In this document: positions 16,602 through 25,376 of the stretch, piece after piece | Layout of the letters: each line of letters begins with the position of its first letter | Numbering within the stretch: position 1 is the stretch's first letter | Source of the DNA: JBKEDG01 sp047973085 | Lineage (GTDB): Bacteria; Bacillota_I; Bacilli_A; JBKEDG01 | Length of the DNA stretch: 33,420 bases | Assembly: GCA_047973085.1 (NCBI GenBank) | Contig: JBKEBI010000071.1 | Span: 1 to 33,420 of the forward strand | Reading direction: 5' to 3' | Translations under genes and position numbers: made by a program | Notes under the pieces: generated by a model | Databases searched by the model: none | Seen by the model: only the letters and a program-made list of their open reading frames with translations | Told to the model about the DNA's origin: nothing

Positions 16602-16664
16602 CATGATATTTGTATATCATAGTTTTACCTCGTTTATTATAGCATAAAAACTGTAGTAAAACAA
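16602..16664 (-). promoter_or_regulatory. rpmE promoter and leader hairpin
   Basis: TTGTTT (16664-16659), 17 nt and TATAAT (16641-16636), with a TGC extension, form the promoter. In the leader, ATGATAT (16603-16609) and ATATCAT (16614-16620) form a perfect 7-bp hairpin with a TTGT/ACAA loop, a possible site of autocontrol. Confidence 0.75.
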
Positions 16665-17288
16665 CTATTTTAACTTAATAACTACAAAACGTTTTGGCTC
16701 TTCACCTTCACTTGTAGTAGTAACAAATTTATCATTTGCCAAATATTCATGAATAATTCTTCTTTCATATGAGTTCATAGGTTCAAGCTTAGCCTCAACC
16801 TTAGTTTTAGCAACACTTCTAGATACACTGTGTGCAATGCGTTCAAGCTGCTTTACCCTAGCTTCTTTGTAATCACCAACATCAACTGAAACCTTGATAT
16901 ATCGACCAACTTGCCTTCTAAGAGTTTGACTTGTAATATGGATAATAGAATTTAAAGTTTTCCCATTTTTTCCAATTAAAATTCCATTATTCTCACAATC
17001 AATACTAACACATACAACATTATTTGAAAATGAAGAATCAATTGTAACTTCATTAATATCAAAATGACTAAGTAATTCTCGCACAAATTCTTCAGCATAT
17101 GCACTTATGTACGAAAATGGAATAACAGATATTTTAGTTTCTTTTGATCCCACACCTAAAATCCCTTTGCTTCCTTCATCTAACACTTCAATAATCATCT
17201 CTTCTTCACTTAAATTAAATTCTTCTTCTGCTTTAAGTAAAGCGAGCTCATAATTTTTCCCAGTAAATTCTACTTTATTTATTTTCAT
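16665..17288 (-). CDS. jag: RNA-binding protein Jag (KhpB)
   Basis: Jag/KhpB is an RNA-binding protein linked to cell elongation and sporulation in some Bacillota. The 207-residue protein has the N-terminal Jag domain (about 1-55, with EGSKGILGVGSKETKI), a KH domain with GILIGKNGKTLNSI at about 108-121, and an R3H domain at the C-terminal 65 residues with AHSVSRSVAKT and EPMNSYERRIIHEYL. It sits 3 nt after yidC, the usual arrangement. Translation is probably coupled. No promoter of its own is visible. Confidence 0.94.
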   Translation of the reverse strand: MKINKVEFTGKNYELALLKAEEEFNLSEEEMIIEVLDEGSKGILGVGSKETKISVIPFSYISAYAEEFVRELLSHFDINEVTIDSSFSNNVVCVSIDCENNGILIGKNGKTLNSIIHITSQTLRRQVGRYIKVSVDVGDYKEARVKQLERIAHSVSRSVAKTKVEAKLEPMNSYERRIIHEYLANDKFVTTTSEGEEPKRFVVIKLK

Positions 17289-17291
17289 AAA

Positions 17292-18209
17292 TTACACCTT
17301 CTTTATAATAATTGTTTGAATAACACTTACTAGCGAAGAAGCTATGAAGTAAACTGCAACACCTACAGGTAAAGTAAATGATATGAATGCCATCATTATT
17401 GGCATAAAGTATTGCATCATCTTCATTTGTTGACCCATCATATCAGGCGCATTTTCTGACGCAGCGTTATAAGGCCTTTTAACATCAGCCTTAGGGTTTT
17501 TATTAGCATTTTGAGTATATCTCATACTTAAAAAGTTAAATAGAAATACTAATAAAATTGGAATTATATATACAAAATGGTTTTGATCAAAAATTTGAAA
17601 CTGTGGACTTGAATCAAGTTCTAAACCTAAAAATGGATCACTAAATATACCAGGTGTACGGTAAATTGCTGAATAGAATCCAAAGAATATTGGCATAGTT
17701 ATTAACATTCCCCAGCATCCACCTAGCATACTTACATTATTATCTTTATATATTTTTTGAACCTCTGCATTCATTCTCATTTGAGACTCTCTATCAGTTT
17801 TTCCTGCATACTTAAGTCTTACTTTTTGAACTTTTGGATTTAACTCCTGCATTTTCTTTTGTTGCTTACTACTCTTCAATGTTATTGGAAGTGCGACACC
17901 CCTAACAATTAATGTTGCCAAAATAATCGCAAGTCCATAACTTGAAAGAGCTTCACCTAAAAATGTGATTAACTTTACTAAAGGATATACAATTAATCCT
18001 CCAAACCATCCATCTTCAGAATAAACTTCCTTAAATGTTGAATCTTTATCAATTTGATTAATTACTGTCCTTTGTCCCTGTTCATTAACAACAGGCTTCC
18101 CATCACTATCTTCTTCATACTTAACACCACAACTTGTTAAAGTAAAAAGTGATAAAACAGCAAATAAAACAAATACATGTTTTTTTCCTACATTAAATAC
18201 ACTACTCAT
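17292..18209 (-). CDS. yidC: Membrane insertase YidC/OxaA
   Basis: YidC inserts and folds small membrane proteins and works with SecYEG. The 305-residue protein has a lipoprotein signal ending in LTSC (Cys27), as in Gram-positive SpoIIIJ/YidC1 proteins, then a short extracellular segment and the YidC core with about five transmembrane helices. The hydrophilic groove Arg lies in LIVRGVALPITL, followed by KSSKQQKKMQELNPKVQ. A Met-rich MMGQQMKMMQYFMP loop precedes the last helices. The start overlaps the rnpA stop by 8 nt. Confidence 0.95.
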   Translation of the reverse strand: MSSVFNVGKKHVFVLFAVLSLFTLTSCGVKYEEDSDGKPVVNEQGQRTVINQIDKDSTFKEVYSEDGWFGGLIVYPLVKLITFLGEALSSYGLAIILATLIVRGVALPITLKSSKQQKKMQELNPKVQKVRLKYAGKTDRESQMRMNAEVQKIYKDNNVSMLGGCWGMLITMPIFFGFYSAIYRTPGIFSDPFLGLELDSSPQFQIFDQNHFVYIIPILLVFLFNFLSMRYTQNANKNPKADVKRPYNAASENAPDMMGQQMKMMQYFMPIMMAFISFTLPVGVAVYFIASSLVSVIQTIIIKKV

Positions 18210-18555
18210 CGTCTTCCTCCATTAATAATCTTGATGTGAACAATAGTTCCAATATTTTTTTGAACCTTTGATCATAAGTCATTTTAATAGAAGGTTTTCT
18301 ACATATAATTACATAATCATAACTTCCTATCATCTTGCCATGAATCTTACTAATAATATCTCTTGTAACTCTTTTCTCATAATTACGATCAACTGCTCTT
18401 TTTAAAATCTTTTTACCAACACTAATACCTACCCTACAATAACCTATATTAGTATTCAGATAATAGATTATATATTCTTTAGAATATATTTTCTCTCCAT
18501 TATCAATGACACTTTGAAAATCTTTAGCCGACTTAACTCTAAATTTCTTTCTCAT
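18202..18555 (-). CDS. rnpA: Ribonuclease P protein component
   Basis: RnpA is the protein subunit that helps RNase P RNA bind pre-tRNA. The 117-residue protein has the family core GISVGKKILKRAVDRNYEKR near residues 43-62, with the R-N-x-x-K-R signature kept, and the later VIICRKPS. It is bounded by rpmH and yidC in the usual order. Its ribosome site AAGGTGG is 11 nt before the ATG and lies inside a terminator-like hairpin, so its translation may be kept low compared with rpmH. Confidence 0.93.
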   Translation of the reverse strand: MRKKFRVKSAKDFQSVIDNGEKIYSKEYIIYYLNTNIGYCRVGISVGKKILKRAVDRNYEKRVTRDIISKIHGKMIGSYDYVIICRKPSIKMTYDQRFKKILELLFTSRLLMEEDDE

Positions 18556-18559
18556 ATAG

Positions 18560-18578
18560 AAAAAACCACCTTAGTGGT
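18560..18578 (-). terminator. Attenuator-like hairpin between rpmH and rnpA
   Basis: On the minus strand ACCAC-TAAG-GTGGT (18578-18565) is followed by six T, then the rnpA start 5 nt later. The AAGGTGG that should serve as rnpA's ribosome site is inside the loop and 3' arm. Confidence 0.7.
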
Positions 18579-18584
18579 CAACCT

Positions 18585-18719
18585 TTACACAGTTAATGAG
18601 TGACGTCCTTTTCTTCTTCTAGAAGCTAAAACTCTACGTCCACCTACAGTGCTCATTCTTGCACGAAATCCGTGTGTCTTTTTTCTTTTACTTTTATTTG
18701 GTTGATATGTTCTTTTCAT
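18585..18719 (-). CDS. rpmH: Ribosomal protein bL34
   Basis: bL34 is a small basic protein of the large ribosomal subunit. This 44-codon gene (too short for usual gene finding) reads MKRTYQPNKSKRKKTHGFRA, then RMSTVGGRRVLASRRRKGRH and SLTV. It matches bL34 over the full length. AGGAGGTG lies before the ATG. It leads the rpmH-rnpA-yidC-jag set and has a near-perfect promoter. dnaA is not next to it here, although many bacteria have it there. Confidence 0.97.
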   Translation of the reverse strand: MKRTYQPNKSKRKKTHGFRARMSTVGGRRVLASRRRKGRHSLTV

Positions 18720-18753
18720 AACTAACACCTCCTAGCACATTCATAGCCATACT

Positions 18754-18782
18754 ATTATATAATGGGATATCAAAAATGTCAA
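18754..18782 (-). promoter_or_regulatory. Promoter of rpmH
   Basis: TTGACA (18782-18777), 17 nt and TATAAT (18759-18754): a full consensus promoter, as expected for a ribosomal protein. Confidence 0.9.
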
Positions 18783-18913
18783 GAAATTATTTGAAATAAG
18801 TTAATTTTACTTTATAAATATATTTAGTTCAAGATCTACTTTTTTATACAATACATTTATTAAATATTATAATCAAATTTTTATGCTCATTTTCATAGTT
18901 TATAAAAACTAAA

Positions 18914-18935
18914 AAAGATGCTTTTAAACATCTTT
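18914..18935 (-). terminator. Terminator after eno
   Basis: AAAGATG / CATCTTT with an 8-nt loop, followed by T residues on the minus strand, lies 21 nt after the eno stop. Confidence 0.8.
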
Positions 18936-18956
18936 AAGTACTTAATTAGTCAATCA

Positions 18957-20240
18957 CTAAGCGTTTTTAATACTAGACTTACCTTGATATTTTGCCTCAC
19001 TACCAAGTTCTTCTTCAATTCTTAGTAATTGATTATATTTTGCAATACGATCAGTTCTTGAAAGAGAACCTGTTTTAATCTGTCCTGAATTAAGAGCGAC
19101 TGATAAATCTGCAATAGTTACATCTTCAGTTTCTCCACTTCTATGAGAAATAACTGTAGTATAACCTGCGTCATTTGCCATCTTAATTGTTTTTAATGTT
19201 TCTGTTAAAGACCCAATTTGATTTACTTTAACAAGAATAGAATTAGCAATGTTATTTTGAATTCCCTTTGACAAAATATCAGCATTCGTTACAAATAAAT
19301 CATCTCCCACTAACTGAATTTTTGATCCAACTGTTTGAGTTAAATACTTCCACCCATCCCAGTCATTTTCATCAAGACCATCTTCAATTGAAATAATTGG
19401 ATATTTTGTAATTAATTCTGCATAAAAATCAGACAATTCTTCTGAAGTAAGCTCTTTTCCACCTTCTCCAGCTAAAACATATTTCCCTTTTTCTTTATCA
19501 TAAAACTCACTTGATGCAACATCCATTGCAAGACATACATCGCTTCCCGGTTTATATCCTGCTTTTTCTATAGCCTCAATAATTGTTTGAAGTGCTTCTT
19601 CATTGCTTCCTAGATTAGGGGCAAAACCACCTTCATCACCAACTGAAGTACTGTATCCTTTTGACTTTAAAACCTTGGCAAGATTATGAAAAACTTCTGC
19701 ACCTATTCTTAAAGCTTCTTTAAATGTTTTTGCTCCTACAGGCATAATCATAAATTCTTGAAAATCTACATTGTTATCAGCATGACTTCCACCATTAATA
19801 ATATTCATCATTGGTGTAGGAAGTATATTTCCTGTACCTAAATACTTAAATAAACTTATTCCTTTTTCATCTGCAGCAGCGTGAGCAGCAGCTAAACTAA
19901 CACCTAAAATTGCATTAGCACCAAGTTTTCCTTTATTATTTGTTCCATCTAAATCAATCATTACTTTATCCAAGTTCTCTTGTTCAAACACATCAAGACC
20001 TACAACTGTTTTTGCAATCACTTCATTTACATTTGCAACAGCTTTTTCTACACCTTTTCCTAAATATCTACCTTTATCTCCATCACGAAGTTCAACTGCT
20101 TCATGTTCTCCAGTACTTGCCCCACTAGGAACAATTGCTCTTCCAAATGCCCCATTTTCTGTTATTACCTCAACTTCTACTGTTGGATTCCCTCTTGAAT
20201 CCATTACTTCTCTTGCCCAAACTTTTGTAATTTTACTCAT
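18957..20240 (-). CDS. eno: Enolase
   Basis: Enolase converts 2-phosphoglycerate to phosphoenolpyruvate. The 427-residue protein has AREVMDSRGNPTVEVEV, the substrate loop SGASTGEHEAVELRDGD, the metal and catalytic residues in VGDEGGFAPN, MDVASSEF, SIEDGLDENDW and GDDLFVTN, the catalytic Lys in LVKVNQIGSL, and the late SHRSGETEDVTIADLSVAL. It starts directly after the gpmI stop (no gap) and ends the pgk-gpmI-eno group, just before a terminator. Confidence 0.98.
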   Translation of the reverse strand: MSKITKVWAREVMDSRGNPTVEVEVITENGAFGRAIVPSGASTGEHEAVELRDGDKGRYLGKGVEKAVANVNEVIAKTVVGLDVFEQENLDKVMIDLDGTNNKGKLGANAILGVSLAAAHAAADEKGISLFKYLGTGNILPTPMMNIINGGSHADNNVDFQEFMIMPVGAKTFKEALRIGAEVFHNLAKVLKSKGYSTSVGDEGGFAPNLGSNEEALQTIIEAIEKAGYKPGSDVCLAMDVASSEFYDKEKGKYVLAGEGGKELTSEELSDFYAELITKYPIISIEDGLDENDWDGWKYLTQTVGSKIQLVGDDLFVTNADILSKGIQNNIANSILVKVNQIGSLTETLKTIKMANDAGYTTVISHRSGETEDVTIADLSVALNSGQIKTGSLSRTDRIAKYNQLLRIEEELGSEAKYQGKSSIKNA

Positions 20241-21746
20241 TTAAATTTCCTCCATAATAATTGATTTTCCACTCATTTCCTGTGGTTGTTTTTCACCTAA
20301 CAATTTGATAATTGTTGGTGCTATATCACACAAACTCATATTCTCTTTTAAAATCACTTCTTTGTTAGTAACAATAAATGGAACACGATTTAATGTATGT
20401 GCAGTTACTATGTTTCCTTCTTCATCAAGAAGACGTTCACTATTTCCATGGTCAGCAGTTATTAGCATTACTCCACCTAGTTCACAAACTTTTTCATACA
20501 CTCTTCCAATATTATAATCAACTGTCTCAACAGCTTTAATTGTTGCTGGTATATTTCCAGTGTGACCTACCATATCTGGATTAGCATAATTTAGGATTAC
20601 TACATCATAATTATTATCCAATTCTTTAAGCAGTTTATCTGTAACTTCATTAGCACTCATCTCAGGTTGCATATCATAAGTAGCAACTTTGGGTGAATTT
20701 ACTAAAACTTTATTCATTCCTGGATAAGCTTGCTCTATTCCACCGTCAAAAAAGAATGTAACATGTGCATACTTTTCCGTTTCTGCAATACGCAACTGTT
20801 TAAACCCCTTAGCTGACAAGAATTCTCCTAGTCCGTTTTTTATTTTTTTTGCTTCAAACATTACTGAAGAATTAACTCTTGTATACTTTGAAATTGTAGC
20901 AAAGTAAATGTTATCGAACTTCTTCTGCCCAAAAGCATTAAAATTTTTATCAATAATAGCATTACTTATTTGAATAGCACGATCGGGTCTAAAATTCATA
21001 AAAACAAACGCATCTCCATCTTTAACGCCCTCATAATCATTAAGCACATAGGGAATAATATTTTCATCAAAAACCTCTTCGCTATAGCTACTTTCAAGCC
21101 CATCTAAGATACTTTCATACTTTAGAGCATCTGCATTTACAATTGCATTGTATGCTTTTTTTGTACGCTCATAATTTGTATCACGATCCATCGCATAAAA
21201 CCGACCAGCTGCACTAACGATATGAGCATTATCAAGTTCATCAGCTAAATTTTCAATTATATTAATATATGACCTAGCAGTTTTAGGTCCAACATCACGC
21301 CCATCATAAAATGCATGAACATATATTTTAATACCTTCATCATCTAAGTGCTTAATCATTTCAATTATATGATTAATATGTGAATGAACTCCACCATCAC
21401 TTAACAGACCCATAATATGTATTACATTATTATTGTTTTTTGCAAAATTAATAAGCTCATTGTATATTTTGTTATCTATAATTGTATTTTCTGCAAAACT
21501 TTTGTTTATTAATTCTAGTTGCTGATATACAACTCTTCCTGCTCCTATATTTAAATGTCCGACTTCAGAATTTCCCATTTGCTTAGCTGGAAGCCCGACA
21601 CTTTGACCACTAGCATTTAGTGTAGTATGTGGATACATTTCAAGCATTCTATCTAAATTTGGTTTAGAAGCTAAATCAAAAGCATTTCCATTGCTCGGTT
21701 TTGCAAGTCCTGCTCCATCCATTATTGTAAGTACAATCGGTCTCAT
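20241..21746 (-). CDS. gpmI: Phosphoglycerate mutase, cofactor-independent
   Basis: GpmI moves the phosphate between positions 3 and 2 of glycerate using a serine and two manganese ions. The 501-residue protein has the N-terminal metal motif IMDGAGL (Asp10), the nucleophile Ser60 in MGNSEVGHLNIGAGRVVYQ, the transferase region YDGRDVGPKTA and the C-terminal metal residues in NYANPDMVGHTG and LITADHGNSE. It overlaps the pgk stop by one base, and its stop touches the eno start. Confidence 0.97.
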   Translation of the reverse strand: MRPIVLTIMDGAGLAKPSNGNAFDLASKPNLDRMLEMYPHTTLNASGQSVGLPAKQMGNSEVGHLNIGAGRVVYQQLELINKSFAENTIIDNKIYNELINFAKNNNNVIHIMGLLSDGGVHSHINHIIEMIKHLDDEGIKIYVHAFYDGRDVGPKTARSYINIIENLADELDNAHIVSAAGRFYAMDRDTNYERTKKAYNAIVNADALKYESILDGLESSYSEEVFDENIIPYVLNDYEGVKDGDAFVFMNFRPDRAIQISNAIIDKNFNAFGQKKFDNIYFATISKYTRVNSSVMFEAKKIKNGLGEFLSAKGFKQLRIAETEKYAHVTFFFDGGIEQAYPGMNKVLVNSPKVATYDMQPEMSANEVTDKLLKELDNNYDVVILNYANPDMVGHTGNIPATIKAVETVDYNIGRVYEKVCELGGVMLITADHGNSERLLDEEGNIVTAHTLNRVPFIVTNKEVILKENMSLCDIAPTIIKLLGEKQPQEMSGKSIIMEEI

Positions 21747-22936
21747 TATTTCACATCCCCGATTATTTCAACTCCTGGTAAAATATTTCCCTCTAAAAAT
21801 TCAAGACTAGCACCTCCACCAGTAGAAACATGACTAAATTTTTCTTCATATCCTGCTTTTTCTACTGCACTAGCACTATCTCCTCCACCTACAATAGTTA
21901 CAGCTTCACTACCTGCAAGCACTTCACACACAGCAAAAGTACCCTTATTGTAATTAGAAAACTCAAATACTCCCATTGGACCAGTCCATACAACAGTTTT
22001 TGCATCACTTAAAACCTCTCCATAAAGTTTCTCAGTTTTTGGTCCGATATCTAAACACATTAAATCAGGACTTATTTTATCACTATCAACAACTACAACT
22101 TCAGTTTCATTACTAAATTCAGTACTAGCACGATTATCAACTGGTAAAATTATTTTTTCACCACTTTTAGCAAGTAATTCTTTAGCTAAATCAAGGAAAT
22201 CATCTTCACACAAACTTTTTCCTACATCATAACCTTGAGCTTTTAGAAAAGTATAAGCCATACCTCCACCTATAATTACTTTGTCAGCAATTTCAAGTAA
22301 ACGATTGATAACTTTAATTTTATCACTAACTTTACTTCCACCAATTATTGCAACAAATGGACGCTTTGGAGTAGTTAATGATCCTTCTAAGTACTCAAGC
22401 TCTTTTTCAATTAAAAATCCGATTGCACTCTCGCTAACATTACTGGCAATCCCTACATTACTAGCATGCGCTCTATGAGCAGTTCCAAATGCATCATTAA
22501 CGAAAACATCACCAAGACTAGCCCAATAAGAAGCTAATTCTGTATCATTTTTACTTTCTTTTTTACCAGATAAATCCTCATATCTAGTATTTTGAACTAA
22601 AAGTACACTTCCTTCTTCTAAAGAATCAATCATACTTTCTAGTTTACTACCTCTAGTCTTAGAACTAAACAATACCTTTTTACCAAGTAACTCACTAAGT
22701 TTATCACAAACAATTTTTAAATCATTCTTCTCTAAATCTGATTCATTTTTAACTCTACCAAGATGCGAAAATAAAACAAGTTTAGCATTATTTTCTAGTG
22801 CATATCTAATTGTTGGTAGTGCAGCACTAATACGCTTACTATCAGTAATTGCTCCATCATTAATAGGTACATTAAAATCTACACGCATTAAAACTTTTTT
22901 ACCACTTATTTCTAAATCTCTAATTGTCTTTTTCAT
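21746..22936 (-). CDS. pgk: Phosphoglycerate kinase
   Basis: Pgk makes ATP from 1,3-bisphosphoglycerate. The 396-residue protein has the substrate Arg region MRVDFNVPI, LFSHLGRV, FVNDAFGTAHRAHAS, the hinge GGSKVSDKI, and the C-terminal nucleotide site VWTGPMGVFEF and TIVGGGDSASAV. AGGAG lies 6-7 nt before the ATG. It is 9 nt after the 2-hydroxyacid dehydrogenase gene and overlaps gpmI by one base. Confidence 0.98.
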   Translation of the reverse strand: MKKTIRDLEISGKKVLMRVDFNVPINDGAITDSKRISAALPTIRYALENNAKLVLFSHLGRVKNESDLEKNDLKIVCDKLSELLGKKVLFSSKTRGSKLESMIDSLEEGSVLLVQNTRYEDLSGKKESKNDTELASYWASLGDVFVNDAFGTAHRAHASNVGIASNVSESAIGFLIEKELEYLEGSLTTPKRPFVAIIGGSKVSDKIKVINRLLEIADKVIIGGGMAYTFLKAQGYDVGKSLCEDDFLDLAKELLAKSGEKIILPVDNRASTEFSNETEVVVVDSDKISPDLMCLDIGPKTEKLYGEVLSDAKTVVWTGPMGVFEFSNYNKGTFAVCEVLAGSEAVTIVGGGDSASAVEKAGYEEKFSHVSTGGGASLEFLEGNILPGVEIIGDVK

Positions 22937-22945
22937 AACTTTCTC

Positions 22946-23884
22946 CTATTTTATTAAATTAATTGGTTTTTCATTTATATAACATTCAATATTATTACTT
23001 ACTAAATCTACAATACGCTTTCTTGCCTCTTTAGTCGCCCATGCTACATGTGGAGTTAAAATAAAATTTGGAAGACTAAGTAATGGATGAGTTTTTCCTA
23101 TCGGTTCACCATCAACAACATCAAAAGCAGCAAAGTAGATTTTCCCATTTTTTAATGCTTCATATAAATCATCACTATTTACAAGACTTCCTCTTGACGT
23201 ATTAATAAGAATTACTCCATCTTTCATTTTATCAATACTACTTCTATTTATCATATATTTATTATCTTTAGTTAACGGACAGTGAAGAGAAATAACATCA
23301 CTTTCAGCAAGTAATTTATCTAGTTTAGAAGTATCATCATTAACATCATATGTAATAAGACTCATTCCTAGACTTTCTAAAATTTTTGCCGTTGCCTTAC
23401 CAATTTCCCCATAACCAATAATTCCAGCAGTTTTATTATCTAATTCTATAAGATCTTCTTTAACAACACTCCAATCAAGTCCATTATTCCACATATCTGA
23501 TCTAACGTATTCATTATAGTTAGCTACTCTATTAACAACCTCCAAAAGTAATGCTACAGTAGCTTGAGCAACTGAAGAAGTTCCATAATTAGGAATATTA
23601 GAAACTAAAATTCCATTTTTATTTGCTGCCTCGACATCAATATTATCTACACCAGTTGAACTAGTTATAATATATTTTAAATTACTGCATGACTCTATAA
23701 CATTTTTATTTAAAGCAACATGACACGAAACGACAATATCACTATCATCAATTCTTTTTATTAGTTCAGCATCATTCCCATGCAAATTTTTCTCAAGTCT
23801 AGTAAAATATTTTACTTCTCCTAGTTTAGCAAGTCTTGCTTTATCATAATTCAAATAGATATCATCCAAAATTGTAATTTTCAT
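22946..23884 (-). CDS. D-isomer 2-hydroxyacid dehydrogenase (NAD-dependent)
   Basis: These enzymes reduce 2-oxoacids to D-2-hydroxyacids; the exact substrate is not clear. The 312-residue protein has the NAD fold GIIGYGEIGKATAKIL (Gly-x-Gly-x-x-Gly), a catalytic Arg in NTSRGSLV, Glu in VVDGEPIGK and the His in LTPHVAWATKEARKR. Subfamilies such as hydroxypyruvate/glycerate or phosphoglycerate dehydrogenase are possible, but the length and lack of an ACT domain make SerA less likely. It leads the operon with pgk-gpmI-eno, which points to a C3 acid such as hydroxypyruvate or 3-phosphoglycerate as the substrate. GGGAG lies about 8 nt before the ATG. Confidence 0.85.
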   Translation of the reverse strand: MKITILDDIYLNYDKARLAKLGEVKYFTRLEKNLHGNDAELIKRIDDSDIVVSCHVALNKNVIESCSNLKYIITSSTGVDNIDVEAANKNGILVSNIPNYGTSSVAQATVALLLEVVNRVANYNEYVRSDMWNNGLDWSVVKEDLIELDNKTAGIIGYGEIGKATAKILESLGMSLITYDVNDDTSKLDKLLAESDVISLHCPLTKDNKYMINRSSIDKMKDGVILINTSRGSLVNSDDLYEALKNGKIYFAAFDVVDGEPIGKTHPLLSLPNFILTPHVAWATKEARKRIVDLVSNNIECYINEKPINLIK

Positions 23885-23904
23885 TTTATCAGCTCCCTTA
23901 TTAA

Positions 23905-23913
23905 ATTATATCA
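23905..23913 (-). promoter_or_regulatory. Extended -10 promoter of the pgk operon
   Basis: TGATATAAT on the minus strand lies 20-29 nt before the dehydrogenase start. No clear -35 is seen. Confidence 0.7.
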
Positions 23914-24142
23914 TATATATTTTTTATTATAAATTAGTTACATATAAAATGTAGTTTTTTTATCTATAAAAATAACTCAAAATGTTACAAAAGATTTAAA
24001 AGAAAACACAAAGAGATAAAATAGCTTAGATTATTCTCCATATATAACAATAAAATAATATATGTCAATTACACATCTTGCAACACTTTTATTATAAAAT
24101 AATCTCATAATATGATAAAATATAAAATAGGAGGTGTAGAAT

Positions 24143-25354
24143 ATGAAACTAATCGTATTATCACTTGATGCTATAGGATATGATGATATTATAGAAAATA
24201 AAAACCTTTTTCCTAATTTGTACTCTATTATAAAAAAAGGGTCTTTTATTGAGCACGTTAAAACAATTTCACCATCTCTTACATATCCAATTCATACAAC
24301 AATTTTAACTGGAGAATATCCTGACATACATAAAATTGATCACAATATTTACTTTCAACCATTTAAAGAAAAACAGGAATGGAATTGGTACTATAAAAAT
24401 ATCAAAACTCCAACTATAATCGATAAATTAAATCAAAATAAAAAAACTACCACTTCAATATTTTGGCCAGTAACAGCAGGAGCAAAAATAAAAAAATGTA
24501 TTCCTGAAATATGGGATGCAAAAACAGGTAAAACAAAAGCTAGTCTAATTTTAAAATATGGAACTGCTCCTTTTATTATAAAAGATGCACTAAAACATAA
24601 AAACTTACTAAATGGAAAAGAAACAGTTGCACTTGATAGCTTTACATATAATGTATTTATGGACATAATAAAAAAAGATAAACTAAGTGATTTATCTTTA
24701 ATTCACTTTTTAAGTGTAGATGGAGCAAAACACTTATATGGAAACTACTCAATACATACTAAAAATGCATTTATTACGCTTGATATGTATATTGGTAATA
24801 TCTACAAGGAAATAGAAGATAGAGACGATATCACACTTGCAATTTTAAGTGATCATACCCATATTGATACAAGTCATAAAATAGATATTATGGAAATATT
24901 TAGACAACATGAATTATTATTCAATAATGACTATGTTGCCTATCCTAGAACATGCGATGGTAGTTGTTATGTGCATATAAAAAATAAAAGCCAAAAAGAC
25001 CAAATTAAAAACAAAATCAGAAAAATTGTAACAACAACAAAGGGAATAAAAGCATTCTATGATTTAAGTGAAACAAATCATATATCGAGTGAAGCAGACT
25101 TTTTACTTGATGCTCAAGATGGATATTACTTTAATAAAAATGAGAAGTATATAGGACAACATGGGTATCACAGTGATCGTGAAAAATATGATGTATTTAT
25201 AATCTTTGCTGGAGCAAATATTAAAGAAAATTTCAGAATTGAATCTGGACATATAATCAACCATGCTAAAACTTTTGCAAAAATTCTTGATGTAGAAATT
25301 GAAGGTTCTGGACAATGTATTGATGAAATATTTAAAAAAGATATTAATGATTAG
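24143..25354 (+). CDS. Type I phosphodiesterase / nucleotide pyrophosphatase family protein
   Basis: This belongs to the alkaline-phosphatase superfamily, NPP type, which cuts phosphodiester or pyrophosphate bonds. The 403-residue protein has the metal aspartate Asp9 (LIVLSLDAIGYD), a nucleophile Thr47 in SPSLTYPIHTTILTGEYP, a D-x-x-x-H site in LSVDGAKHLYG, the metal pair in ILSDHTHIDTSH and the last metal His in GQHGYHSDRE. No signal peptide is visible, so it is probably cytoplasmic. GGAGG lies before the ATG, and the gene has its own weak promoter with an extended -10 (TGATAAAAT, 24113-24121). Its natural substrate is unknown. Its 3' end lies in the two-way terminator shared with the histidine kinase gene. 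Confidence 0.85.
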   Translation: MKLIVLSLDAIGYDDIIENKNLFPNLYSIIKKGSFIEHVKTISPSLTYPIHTTILTGEYPDIHKIDHNIYFQPFKEKQEWNWYYKNIKTPTIIDKLNQNKKTTTSIFWPVTAGAKIKKCIPEIWDAKTGKTKASLILKYGTAPFIIKDALKHKNLLNGKETVALDSFTYNVFMDIIKKDKLSDLSLIHFLSVDGAKHLYGNYSIHTKNAFITLDMYIGNIYKEIEDRDDITLAILSDHTHIDTSHKIDIMEIFRQHELLFNNDYVAYPRTCDGSCYVHIKNKSQKDQIKNKIRKIVTTTKGIKAFYDLSETNHISSEADFLLDAQDGYYFNKNEKYIGQHGYHSDREKYDVFIIFAGANIKENFRIESGHIINHAKTFAKILDVEIEGSGQCIDEIFKKDIND

Positions 25355-25376
25355 TTAACCTCATTAATATCTTTTT
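25335..25376. terminator. Two-way terminator shared by the phosphodiesterase and kinase genes
   Basis: AAAAAGATATTAATGA (25335-25350) and TCATTAATATCTTTTT (25361-25376) form a 16-bp perfect stem. It contains the last codons of the plus-strand gene; the minus-strand kinase stop lies at its edge. Each strand has a T run. Confidence 0.9.

Noticed and set aside
18720..18956. Replication origin next to rpmH
   Set aside because: Only single weak TTATACAAT-like sites are seen, no cluster of DnaA boxes and no dnaA.
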